Assembly: GCA_045640525.1 (NCBI GenBank)
Contig: JAZUFE010000026.1
Coordinates: 1-50,585 of the forward strand
Reading direction: 5' to 3'
DNA length: 50,585 bases
Origin: JAILLW01 sp045640525
GTDB taxonomy: Bacteria; Bacillota; Clostridia; Lachnospirales; Lachnospiraceae
In this document: positions 7,053-14,681 of the stretch, in pieces
Layout of the letters: every line of letters begins with the position of its first letter
Position numbering within the stretch: position 1 is the first letter of the stretch
Made by a program: the position numbers and the translations under genes
The notes under the pieces: generated by a model
Seen by the model: the letters and a program-made list of their open reading frames with translations, nothing else
Database searches by the model: none
What the model was told of the DNA's origin: nothing

Positions 7053-7880
7053 ATGGAAATATTTATTACTAACCAAAACGAAGAAATCGAAGCCTTGAAA
7101 CTGACAACACATCTTGCTGTATCCGCACACCAGGATGATATTGAATTCATGGCATATGACGGTATCTTGAAATGTTATCAAAATCCCAACCGGCATTTCA
7201 CCGCCGTTGTATGTACCGACGGGAGCAATAGCCCCAGAAACGGCATTTATGCAGATTGTACCGATGAAGAAATGAAGAACATAAGAAAAAGGGAACAACT
7301 CGCTGCCGCAAGAATCGGCGATTACAATGCACAGATTTTTCTTAATCTTTCTTCCGGGAAGATTAAAGACATCAATGACAGGACGGCTATCGAAGATTTG
7401 AAAAAGATTATATCTTTGTCAACTCCAAAAGTAATCTACACGCATAATCCTGCCGACAAGCATGACACACATGTAGCAACCGCAATATGTTTAATCAAGG
7501 CTTTGCGGGAATTGGATTATGTTCCGGAAGCATTTTACGGCTGTGAAGTCTGGCGATCTTTGGACTGGGTATGCGATGATGAAAAGGTAGTTTTTGATGT
7601 CAGCGATAATCCGAAACTCGAAAAAGAAATACTCGAAGTTTTCGATTCACAGATTGCCGGGGGAAAAAGATACGATTCGGCCGTTATCGGAAGACGATGT
7701 GCCAATGCAACATTTAGCGAATCTCATGGTATAGATACAGCAACCAAAACTATTTTTGCAGTAAATTTATTACCTCTGCTATCAAACAAAGAACTGTCCG
7801 TTTCCGAATATATGCAAAAATATATAGAGCGATTCTCCCAAAATGTAACCGCCAAAATTCAACAATTTGAAGACATTTAA
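7053..7880 (+). CDS. PIG-L (LmbE-like) N-acetylglucosaminyl deacetylase family protein
   Basis: A 275-residue zinc-dependent deacetylase of the PIG-L fold. AHQDD at the end of the first strand corresponds to the family's AHPDDE metal-binding motif with Gln for Pro. The second metal motif is HNPADKHDTH. The family removes acetyl groups from N-acetylglucosamine units of glycolipids, mycothiol/bacillithiol precursors or antibiotics; the substrate here is unknown. The ATG at 7053 is chosen because AAAGGA lies 7 bases upstream; the longer in-frame ORF from 6996 would translate the REP copy as its N-terminus and overlap the kinase. Only 41 bases separate it from the kinase stop, so they may share a transcript. 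Confidence 0.85.
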   Translation: MEIFITNQNEEIEALKLTTHLAVSAHQDDIEFMAYDGILKCYQNPNRHFTAVVCTDGSNSPRNGIYADCTDEEMKNIRKREQLAAARIGDYNAQIFLNLSSGKIKDINDRTAIEDLKKIISLSTPKVIYTHNPADKHDTHVATAICLIKALRELDYVPEAFYGCEVWRSLDWVCDDEKVVFDVSDNPKLEKEILEVFDSQIAGGKRYDSAVIGRRCANATFSESHGIDTATKTIFAVNLLPLLSNKELSVSEYMQKYIERFSQNVTAKIQQFEDI

Positions 7881-7961
7881 TACCAAGGATCACTCTGATG
7901 CAATGGGTGAAAAAATTCTTTTATATTCACATTCATGGCATTAGGACCGTCCCTATGGCAG

Positions 7962-10574
7962 TTATCGAGAATAGATAAATGAAAACGCATATCCTTCTAT
8001 ATCAAGATTGGTGGTAAACGTTTCATCATCCATATCACTATCATAGAAAAATTTAACTTTTCCGTTTCTGCCAACACCGATTAAGGCGAAAACTCTTCCT
8101 GCTTTTCTGTACTGTTTCGGAATATTCAGCACGAATTGTCCTACCTTTCTGCCATAATTAGGGGCAATTCTTCCCGTAGCATCCAAATTAAGATTGAAAG
8201 AAAAAGCTTCTTCAAATCCCTTCGGAGTTACTGTTTTAAACAATGCGGCACAAAGCGGTCCTTGCTTTTCGAATGTGCATATACCACTAATTTCTTTGCC
8301 ACCGTTTTTGGAGCTACCAACATTCTTCAATGAAAATTTCAGTAACGGAATAGCACTATTGTTTACTGCCGCTGCTTCTTCGCTTGATGATTCATTTTCT
8401 GATGATTCATTTGTTTTTTCGGTTGACGGTTTATCCTTTTTTTCGAATGTAGAAAATTCTCCTCTCTTTTTCAACTCTTCAGCAGTAATGCCATACTTTG
8501 GATTAATTTCAATATTGACATTACCGGTATTTCCCTTGCCGTTACCGATTCCCGCGGCGCCGTTTCCACCTTTAGCTTCTATTTTGCCGTTTTCAATTTT
8601 TATATTTCCTACTGTTCCGTTATTTCCTCCGCCGATTCCCGCAGCGCCATTGCCACCGAAAGCATGTATTTCGCCTCCTGATATTTCTATGTTGCCGCCA
8701 ATCATATCCCCGTTTCTATTATCAGAATTACCGATTCCGGCTCCTCCATCGCCACCTCTGGCCTCTTCTATTATTCCGCCGTCAATCACTATATTTTTCG
8801 GGGTATCAGTACATGATTTATCCGCATAATATCCGCTACCGATTCCCGCAGCGTACGCTCCGCCTTCAGCCTTTTTAATAGTTCCGCCATGAATCGTAAT
8901 GGTACAGTTTACGGTTTCCTTTCCTCCACCGATTCCCGCAGCGTGAGCTCCGCCTTTAGCGCTTATTGTTCCACCGTTAATGGTTATACTTCCATTTCCC
9001 GACCCGTCATTTTGGCCACTACCGATTCCTGCAGCGAGAGTTCCGCCTTCAGCAGTTACCGTACATCCTGTATTAATCACAATATCTCCTGCGGCTCCTT
9101 TGTATCCGCCGCCGATTCCTGCGGCATATCCACCTCCGGTAGCAGTTACTTCGCCGCCAAAAATCTCAATCCGGCCTCCGGCTCCTTCGTTTCCGCCGCC
9201 GATTCCCGCAGCCCTATCTCCACCTTCAGCAGTTATTTTTCCGCCTACTATTATAATATGGCCTCCGCTTTTATCATTCGTACCACCGATTCCGGCGTTA
9301 TTATTTTGACCATAAGCTACTAAAGTACCCATTTTATCTTTGTCCGTACTCTGAGCATAGATGTATAAAGTACTTCCGCTTGAAACATCTATTCCCTGTT
9401 TCACGGTTAAGTCAGTTCCGTTACATAAAATCAAATGTGCGGTTCCGTTAACGGATATTCTTCTGTCAGACACCATACTACTCTTCACAACATAATATTT
9501 TCCATCTTCCAATTTGTCGGTGTCGGTGGTAATTTTAATACTCTCCTCCGGAATATCCTTCTCTACGTACTCTGAGGTTTCATCATTCCAATCAAGGTAT
9601 TCTCCCGGAATATCGGTACCGGTCTCACAGGTAATCTCAATTTCATGGTCTTTCGGAGTGCCTTTATCCGATACTGTTACAGTCAAAATTACTTTTTCGG
9701 AAAAGGGCTCGGTTGCATTGATAATAATCCATCCGTATTCAAGTCCCTGTCCTTCAATGGACTGAAATTCCAAAAGATCCGTTCTATCGATGCTCACATT
9801 GTCAACCCCATAATCATAATCAATTTTACACGCGTTAAGAATGTCAGATAAAGATACATAACCTGTCTCAACAGTATATGTATACTTCAACACATTCTCA
9901 TATATAAACTTCAGCGTATAAACAGAAAATCCGTCTGTTAATACTGTAACCTCATCGCCTGAAACTGTTGTTTCAAGTTCTTCTGCCGAAAGTTCATCTC
10001 CCGAACCTTCAATATGATATACCTTGGCCTGAAGGGTATCGTCCTCGGCCTCCTTTAAAGAAAAGGTTACACTTACCTGACCGTAATCTGTGTTGGGTTC
10101 AATCTCATTTCCGTCTTTATCATATACCGTAATGTCATAAGTGTAAGAAGCTGCAACCTGTTCATTACTGTCGCTGATTTCGGAAATAGCCTTATCTATG
10201 TTTTCTTCTTCGTAGTTATTTACTTCGCGTACTTCAAAATATGCACCCTTGGGAAATACACCTTCGGGAGCAGACATGCAAACTGTTACATCTGCACAGG
10301 TTTGTTCCATTTCAAAGGCTTCCGTTTCATCTTCTTCGGCTTCAGATTCCGAACTTTCCGTTTCTTCGGCTTCGGATTTCTCAACATCTTCACTTGCATC
10401 GCAATCTTCAGAGGTTTCTTCCGATACTTCCAAAGAAACTTCCGTCTCAACAGTTCCATACCCTTCGTTCTGCTCAGCCAACACATTCAGTCCTTCCTGT
10501 GAAAACGCAAGCGCAACTCCCAATATTAATGCAACTGTTTTCTTCGCCAATTTTAGTTTCGAACCCTTTACCAT
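7962..10574 (-). CDS. Secreted glycine-rich beta-helix surface protein (carbohydrate-binding Cthe_2159-like)
   Basis: 870 residues. The N-terminus (KLAKKTVALILGVALAFS ... VLAEQ) is a signal peptide, followed by an acidic Glu/Ser-rich stretch (~40-90), then beta-rich domains (~90-340). Residues ~410-690 contain about nine imperfect repeats of the form GG.I.A.GG..AAGIGGG, each likely one or two coils of a right-handed beta-helix. Such repeats resemble the polysaccharide-binding Cthe_2159 family, although glycine is denser here. After a low-complexity Ser/Glu linker, a C-terminal beta domain ends in FSFIYSR. No LPXTG, dockerin or S-layer motif is visible, so how it is held at the surface is unclear. 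Preceded by AAAGGTAG and an extended -10 promoter. Confidence 0.75.
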   Translation of the reverse strand: MVKGSKLKLAKKTVALILGVALAFSQEGLNVLAEQNEGYGTVETEVSLEVSEETSEDCDASEDVEKSEAEETESSESEAEEDETEAFEMEQTCADVTVCMSAPEGVFPKGAYFEVREVNNYEEENIDKAISEISDSNEQVAASYTYDITVYDKDGNEIEPNTDYGQVSVTFSLKEAEDDTLQAKVYHIEGSGDELSAEELETTVSGDEVTVLTDGFSVYTLKFIYENVLKYTYTVETGYVSLSDILNACKIDYDYGVDNVSIDRTDLLEFQSIEGQGLEYGWIIINATEPFSEKVILTVTVSDKGTPKDHEIEITCETGTDIPGEYLDWNDETSEYVEKDIPEESIKITTDTDKLEDGKYYVVKSSMVSDRRISVNGTAHLILCNGTDLTVKQGIDVSSGSTLYIYAQSTDKDKMGTLVAYGQNNNAGIGGTNDKSGGHIIIVGGKITAEGGDRAAGIGGGNEGAGGRIEIFGGEVTATGGGYAAGIGGGYKGAAGDIVINTGCTVTAEGGTLAAGIGSGQNDGSGNGSITINGGTISAKGGAHAAGIGGGKETVNCTITIHGGTIKKAEGGAYAAGIGSGYYADKSCTDTPKNIVIDGGIIEEARGGDGGAGIGNSDNRNGDMIGGNIEISGGEIHAFGGNGAAGIGGGNNGTVGNIKIENGKIEAKGGNGAAGIGNGKGNTGNVNIEINPKYGITAEELKKRGEFSTFEKKDKPSTEKTNESSENESSSEEAAAVNNSAIPLLKFSLKNVGSSKNGGKEISGICTFEKQGPLCAALFKTVTPKGFEEAFSFNLNLDATGRIAPNYGRKVGQFVLNIPKQYRKAGRVFALIGVGRNGKVKFFYDSDMDDETFTTNLDIEGYAFSFIYSR

Positions 10575-10614
10575 TATGATAACTACCTTTCTTTATGTTA
10601 AAACCGAAAAATGT

Positions 10615-10623
10615 ATTATAGCA
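10615..10623 (-). promoter_or_regulatory. Extended -10 of the beta-helix protein gene
   Basis: TGCTATAAT on the minus strand is a perfect extended -10 element about 40 bases before the ATG at 10574. No good -35 hexamer is seen, which extended -10 promoters can tolerate. Confidence 0.5.
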
Positions 10624-10642
10624 TATTTGCCGGGGCCTTTCA

Positions 10643-12406
10643 TTATCTAAAACTTCTCACCCAATTATTGAGCGAATCAGGATAGACATTATCCATTACC
10701 GTTTTAATCATTTGAGCATCAACATTTCCGTTATGTGCCATTTTTTCAAGAATCGCCACCTGTAACTCTTCTACCGACATTCTTTCGTAATCCGTTCTGG
10801 CGGCAATTTCATCGGTATCATAGACATCATATTTATCATCCAGTCCATACTTATCTTTGGCACTGACGAAAGTCTCTTTACTGCTTGACTTCTTTTTTGC
10901 TTTCACTTTGTCGTCATTCGATGCTGTATCTTCTGCTTTCGGTGTATCCGGAGCTTTCGCTTCCTTTTTCTTATCAGGAGACTCCGGTATGTTTTTTACT
11001 TCACCGTCGGAAGCCTCTTTACTATTATTCTTTGCTTTGAATGAACCCCTAACCCCGTCCCCAAGAGGGGGCAGGTATATTTCTCCCGAATTTCCTTCCA
11101 TGGAGGCGGAGAAATTTCCGCCGGATACCGATATCTTGACTCCGCTTAGAACTCCGACATATTCTCCGTCTCTGACGCCTCCGATATTGATATCACATCT
11201 GTTTTCATCATTGTTAACTGCAACTACCGCAGTTACATCTTCTGTATTTCTGGTAAATGCAAACTGTCGATTGGTCAAAAGCTTCTCTTCGTAATTTCCG
11301 TATGCAAAAACCGTTGTACTTTGACGCATTCTTCCGAGTGTACTCAGCAGCATTGTATACGGATTAGAGTCATAAGAAGATGCATACTCTTTCAAATCAA
11401 TTGCAGGTCTTAGCGAATCATCCGAACCGCTTTCCTTTTTACCCTCAATTCCGAATTCAGATCCGTAATATATCGAAGGAACTCCCGGAAGAGTATATTC
11501 CAATATATAAACGGGGAATAAATTATTCCTGTTGTCCAGTTTACTGGCTATTCTTGCAACATCATGATTATCCACGAAATTATAGAGTTTTAGTCCGTTA
11601 ATATCACCGAACATGTCATTCAGTCTTCTGACTGTGTGAGCTATCTCATAGTAATTGTGGTCATTATGTCCCGAAAACAAAGCCTTATGAAGAACATAAT
11701 TGGTAACACTGTGAAGCGTCTCGCCGTTAACCCATCTTGTATAATCTCCGTGAATAACTTCACCCATAAGCCAGAATTCTGGTTTGACCTCATTCGCCGT
11801 TTTTCGAATTTCTTTCATGAAATCAAAATCAAGAACATCTGCCGCATCAAGGCGAATTCCGTCAACATCAAATTCCGAAACCCAGAATCTGATTACATCG
11901 CAAATATAGTCTTTAACTTCGGGATTTCGTTGATTCAATTTGACAAGAAGATTGTATCCTCCCCAGTTTTCATACGAAAGTCCGTCATTGTATTCGTTAT
12001 TTCCACCAAAATTTACATTACAAAACCAGTCCTTGTAGCGTGAATTCTCTCTATTGGAAAGTAAATCCTTAAACGCAAAAAAATCTCTTCCCGTATGATT
12101 GAAAACTCCGTCAAAAATCACTTTAATGTCCACCTTGTGACATTTTTGAACAAATTTCTTCAAATCGGCGTTGTCACCGAGTCTGCCGTCCAATTTCTTA
12201 TAATCGGTTGTTTCGTACCCATGTCCTACGGATTCGAACAAGGGTCCTATATAAATAGCATTACAACCTATCTTTTTAATATGCTCTATCCATTTATCCA
12301 ACTCCTTCAAACGATGTTCCGGTTCGGAATAGGGATTCAACTTAGGTGCACCCAAAAGTCCCAAAGGATAAATATGATAAAATACCGCTTCGTCGTACCA
12401 TGCCAT
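10643..12406 (-). CDS. GH13 alpha-amylase family glycosidase with a lineage-specific C-terminal tail
   Basis: 587 residues, no signal peptide, so intracellular. The four GH13 regions are complete: DGVFNHTGRD (I), GIRLDAAD with nucleophile D187 (II), GEVIHGD with acid/base E216 (III), FVDNHDVAR with D282 (IV). The sequence resembles cyclomaltodextrinase/neopullulanase-type enzymes that split imported maltodextrins. The ATG at 12406 has AGGAGGTG 4 bases upstream. The catalytic part ends near residue 445. A REP copy (11041-11074) is then read in frame (LGDGVRGS), followed by ~130 residues: a Lys/Glu/Asp-rich linker and a predicted helical end (SVEELQVAILEKMAHNGN). It is 11 bases behind an MFS transporter, suggesting one sugar uptake and breakdown operon. 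Confidence 0.88.
   Translation of the reverse strand: MAWYDEAVFYHIYPLGLLGAPKLNPYSEPEHRLKELDKWIEHIKKIGCNAIYIGPLFESVGHGYETTDYKKLDGRLGDNADLKKFVQKCHKVDIKVIFDGVFNHTGRDFFAFKDLLSNRENSRYKDWFCNVNFGGNNEYNDGLSYENWGGYNLLVKLNQRNPEVKDYICDVIRFWVSEFDVDGIRLDAADVLDFDFMKEIRKTANEVKPEFWLMGEVIHGDYTRWVNGETLHSVTNYVLHKALFSGHNDHNYYEIAHTVRRLNDMFGDINGLKLYNFVDNHDVARIASKLDNRNNLFPVYILEYTLPGVPSIYYGSEFGIEGKKESGSDDSLRPAIDLKEYASSYDSNPYTMLLSTLGRMRQSTTVFAYGNYEEKLLTNRQFAFTRNTEDVTAVVAVNNDENRCDINIGGVRDGEYVGVLSGVKISVSGGNFSASMEGNSGEIYLPPLGDGVRGSFKAKNNSKEASDGEVKNIPESPDKKKEAKAPDTPKAEDTASNDDKVKAKKKSSSKETFVSAKDKYGLDDKYDVYDTDEIAARTDYERMSVEELQVAILEKMAHNGNVDAQMIKTVMDNVYPDSLNNWVRSFR
11041..11074 (+). repeat. REP copy 5, in frame inside the amylase gene
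   Basis: ATGAACCCCTAACCCCGTCC, continuing CCAAGAGGGGGC, is the inverted REP core with two or three base changes. It lies inside the minus-strand amylase ORF and is translated as part of it, in the only frame of that strand that lacks a stop codon. Confidence 0.8.
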
Positions 12407-12417
12407 AAAAGCACCTC

Positions 12418-13611
12418 CTATCTGGATTTTCGTCCCATAAGTGCCGGAATAAACAAAAGCACTCCGACACAACTTATTATACACCCTATCAAAAGCATTG
12501 CCTTACTTCCGAATTCATCCAAAACCTTTCCGCAAAGCAGATTACTGAAAACTCCGCCTATAGTGATTGCACAATTGATAAAAGCCTGCCCTTTAACCTG
12601 GTCGCCCTCTTCAAGTACTTCCGTCACATAGTAGGCAGCAACCGGAATAATAACGGCATATGCAAGCAACTGAAATGATTCACTTATATACAGTCCAACT
12701 ATACCGGTTGACAGATACAAAATTATTACCTTAACCGTAAAGAACACCGCCGACATGAAAAGAAGCGGTTTTGTTCCTATTTTTTTAATCAAAAACGCTG
12801 CTGCCGCCATCATCGGTAATTCCAAAATTGCCTGAAGGAAATTGGCGTAGCCAAGTTGCGATTCATTTCCTCCCAAATCCTTAACAATCTGAAACATGAA
12901 ATCATTCAACGCATTATGTGCAAAAAATAAGCAAACAATACCGGCCATCAGTATCATGAACTTCGGATACATTTTGGTAAAGATAAAAATATTGTTATGT
13001 GCTTCACCACTGTTTTTTGAAACAATCTCACCGGTCGAATTCGTAAATGCTTCGACGGGTTTCTTAAAAAAGAAAACCATCAGAAGTGAAAAAAGTAAAA
13101 CCAAAACATCCGTATAGATTAATACATTTACTCCGTAGTTTTGTGTCGCAGTACCCAAAAATACCGATGTTACGGCGAATCCTGCCGAACCGAGACCTCT
13201 GGCAAGTCCGAAATTGATCTTGCAACCTTCTTTTTGATATTCAAAATTCATCGCTATCATCATGGGTTGATATGCCATTTGTATCATATAAATCAAAACA
13301 TATACTATGAAGACGGCAATGAAGCTGTTTCCAACAAATAAAAGGAGCAATGAACCTGCAATTATCGTCAGTGTCGAAATCATTACGGCAATTCTGTTAG
13401 TCAGCTTTCCGCCCTTATCTATTATTCCTGCAACAATAGGCTGTATTACAACGGAAATCACATTGGCCAAGGCAAGAAGTATACCTATCATCGTATTCGA
13501 AAATCCGTGATTCAGTAAAAAGACGGAAGCATATGCATGAATACCGCAAAATGCCGCAAAATACGTAATATTAATTAATGCATAACGTAATGTCCAAAAT
13601 CTACTCTTCAT
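12418..13611 (-). CDS. MFS transporter, oligosaccharide/nucleoside symporter-like
   Basis: 397 residues with 12 predicted membrane helices in two halves joined by a polar loop near residues 190-210 (FTNSTGEIVSKNSGEAHNN). The N-terminus (LRYALINITYFAAFCGIHAY) and overall shape are those of the MFS_1-like/LacY-type group that imports sugars or nucleosides with protons. The GH13 enzyme gene follows 11 bases downstream and uses a ribosome site at this gene's end, so the likely substrate is a malto-oligosaccharide; that is inferred from context. It is divergent from the thioredoxin-rubrerythrin gene. Confidence 0.8.
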   Translation of the reverse strand: MKSRFWTLRYALINITYFAAFCGIHAYASVFLLNHGFSNTMIGILLALANVISVVIQPIVAGIIDKGGKLTNRIAVMISTLTIIAGSLLLLFVGNSFIAVFIVYVLIYMIQMAYQPMMIAMNFEYQKEGCKINFGLARGLGSAGFAVTSVFLGTATQNYGVNVLIYTDVLVLLFSLLMVFFFKKPVEAFTNSTGEIVSKNSGEAHNNIFIFTKMYPKFMILMAGIVCLFFAHNALNDFMFQIVKDLGGNESQLGYANFLQAILELPMMAAAAFLIKKIGTKPLLFMSAVFFTVKVIILYLSTGIVGLYISESFQLLAYAVIIPVAAYYVTEVLEEGDQVKGQAFINCAITIGGVFSNLLCGKVLDEFGSKAMLLIGCIISCVGVLLFIPALMGRKSR

Positions 13612-13781
13612 ATTTCCTCCGTATGGTAATACAAATTATACCTAATATATAGAATATTAATGAATATCATGAAACATACAAATTCAATGTAAAGTAATTC
13701 CAAATTGTATATCTCCTGATATTTTATCGCTCAAAACTCTTGATATCATATTATCATAAACAGTTTCGAAAGGAGAATATT

Positions 13782-14642
13782 ATGGAAATAGTAATAACTA
13801 AAAGTAATTTTCAAAAGGAAGTATTGGAGTCGGAAATACCGGTTTTGATTGATTTTTGGGCAACGTGGTGCGGACCGTGTCATAGATTTGCTCCGGTTCT
13901 TGAAGAATTCGCCAACGAACATGAAGAAATTAAGGTTGGAACCGTTGAAATTGATGAAGAGTCCGAATTAGCCGCCAAATATAACGTATTAAGTGTTCCG
14001 ACCATACTTCTTATTAATAAAGGAGAGGTTATTGAAAGACAAATCGGACAACAAACCAAAACAGAGCTTGAAGAATTGATATCAAAAATCGTTCCCAAAA
14101 AATTTGTTAACAAATACAGTGGTACTAGAACCGAAAAAAATCTCGAAGCAGCATATGCCGGAGAGTCCAAAGCACGAAACAAATATACATATTTTGCTTC
14201 AAAAGCCAAGAAGGACGGATATGAACAAATAGCCGAGTTGTTTTTGAAGACCGCTGATAACGAAAAAGAACACGCCAAAATATGGTTTAAAGAACTTCAT
14301 GAAATTGGGGATACCATTCAAAACCTTGAAACAGCCGCGAATACGGAAAATTATGAATGGACCAATATGTATGAGGATTTCGCCACAACAGCCGAAGAGG
14401 AAGGATTCTATGATTTGGCGGAAAAATTCAGACAGGTTGCGGCTATAGAAAGACACCACGAGGAAAGATACAGAGCATTACTGCATAACATCGAATTTCA
14501 GGAAGTTTTTAAAAGAAGTGAAATCAAAGTATGGGAATGTCGTAACTGCGGACACATAACCGTCGGCGAAAATGCCCCCGAAAACTGTCCTGTATGCGAA
14601 CACCCGCAAGCCTATTTTGAAATAAATATTCAGAACTATTAA
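13782..14642 (+). CDS. Thioredoxin-rubrerythrin fusion protein
   Basis: 286 residues. Residues 1-~104 are a thioredoxin with the active site WCGPC (C30, C33). Residues ~110-245 are a rubrerythrin four-helix di-iron domain with the expected ligands in AYAGESKARNKY, ADNEKEHA and IERHHEERY. A rubredoxin-like C-terminus binds one iron through CRNCG and CPVC. Rubrerythrins reduce hydrogen peroxide in anaerobes. The attached thioredoxin could act as the electron donor or be a redox partner in one chain; that is inference. AAAGGAG lies before the ATG at 13782. I do not recall this order as a common architecture. Confidence 0.88.
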   Translation: MEIVITKSNFQKEVLESEIPVLIDFWATWCGPCHRFAPVLEEFANEHEEIKVGTVEIDEESELAAKYNVLSVPTILLINKGEVIERQIGQQTKTELEELISKIVPKKFVNKYSGTRTEKNLEAAYAGESKARNKYTYFASKAKKDGYEQIAELFLKTADNEKEHAKIWFKELHEIGDTIQNLETAANTENYEWTNMYEDFATTAEEEGFYDLAEKFRQVAAIERHHEERYRALLHNIEFQEVFKRSEIKVWECRNCGHITVGENAPENCPVCEHPQAYFEINIQNY

Positions 14643-14649
14643 AATTAGT

Positions 14650-14681
14650 GAGCAGATTAGGATTATATTCCCAATCTGCTC
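14650..14681. terminator. Shared terminator hairpin between convergent genes
   Basis: GAGCAGATT (14650-14658) and AATCTGCTC (14673-14681) form a perfect 9-bp stem with further GGA/TCC pairing inside. On the minus strand the stem is followed by ACTAATTTTAATA. The stem includes the last codons of the Na/Pi symporter gene, so stop codon and terminator overlap. Confidence 0.5.

Noticed and set aside
7940..7962. GGACCGTCCCTATGG as another REP copy
   Set aside because: Only a short match to the G-rich core; it is too diverged to call without genome-wide comparison.
8194..9323. Long plus-strand ORFs, Pro/Ser-rich, opposite the beta-helix gene
   Set aside because: They are the antisense of the Gly-rich repeats (GGN read as NCC) and have no ribosome site or promoter.
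8500..9330. Regularly spaced repeats that could look like a CRISPR array
   Set aside because: Spacing varies, repeats are imperfect, and they are in-frame coding repeats of one secreted protein. No cas gene is present.
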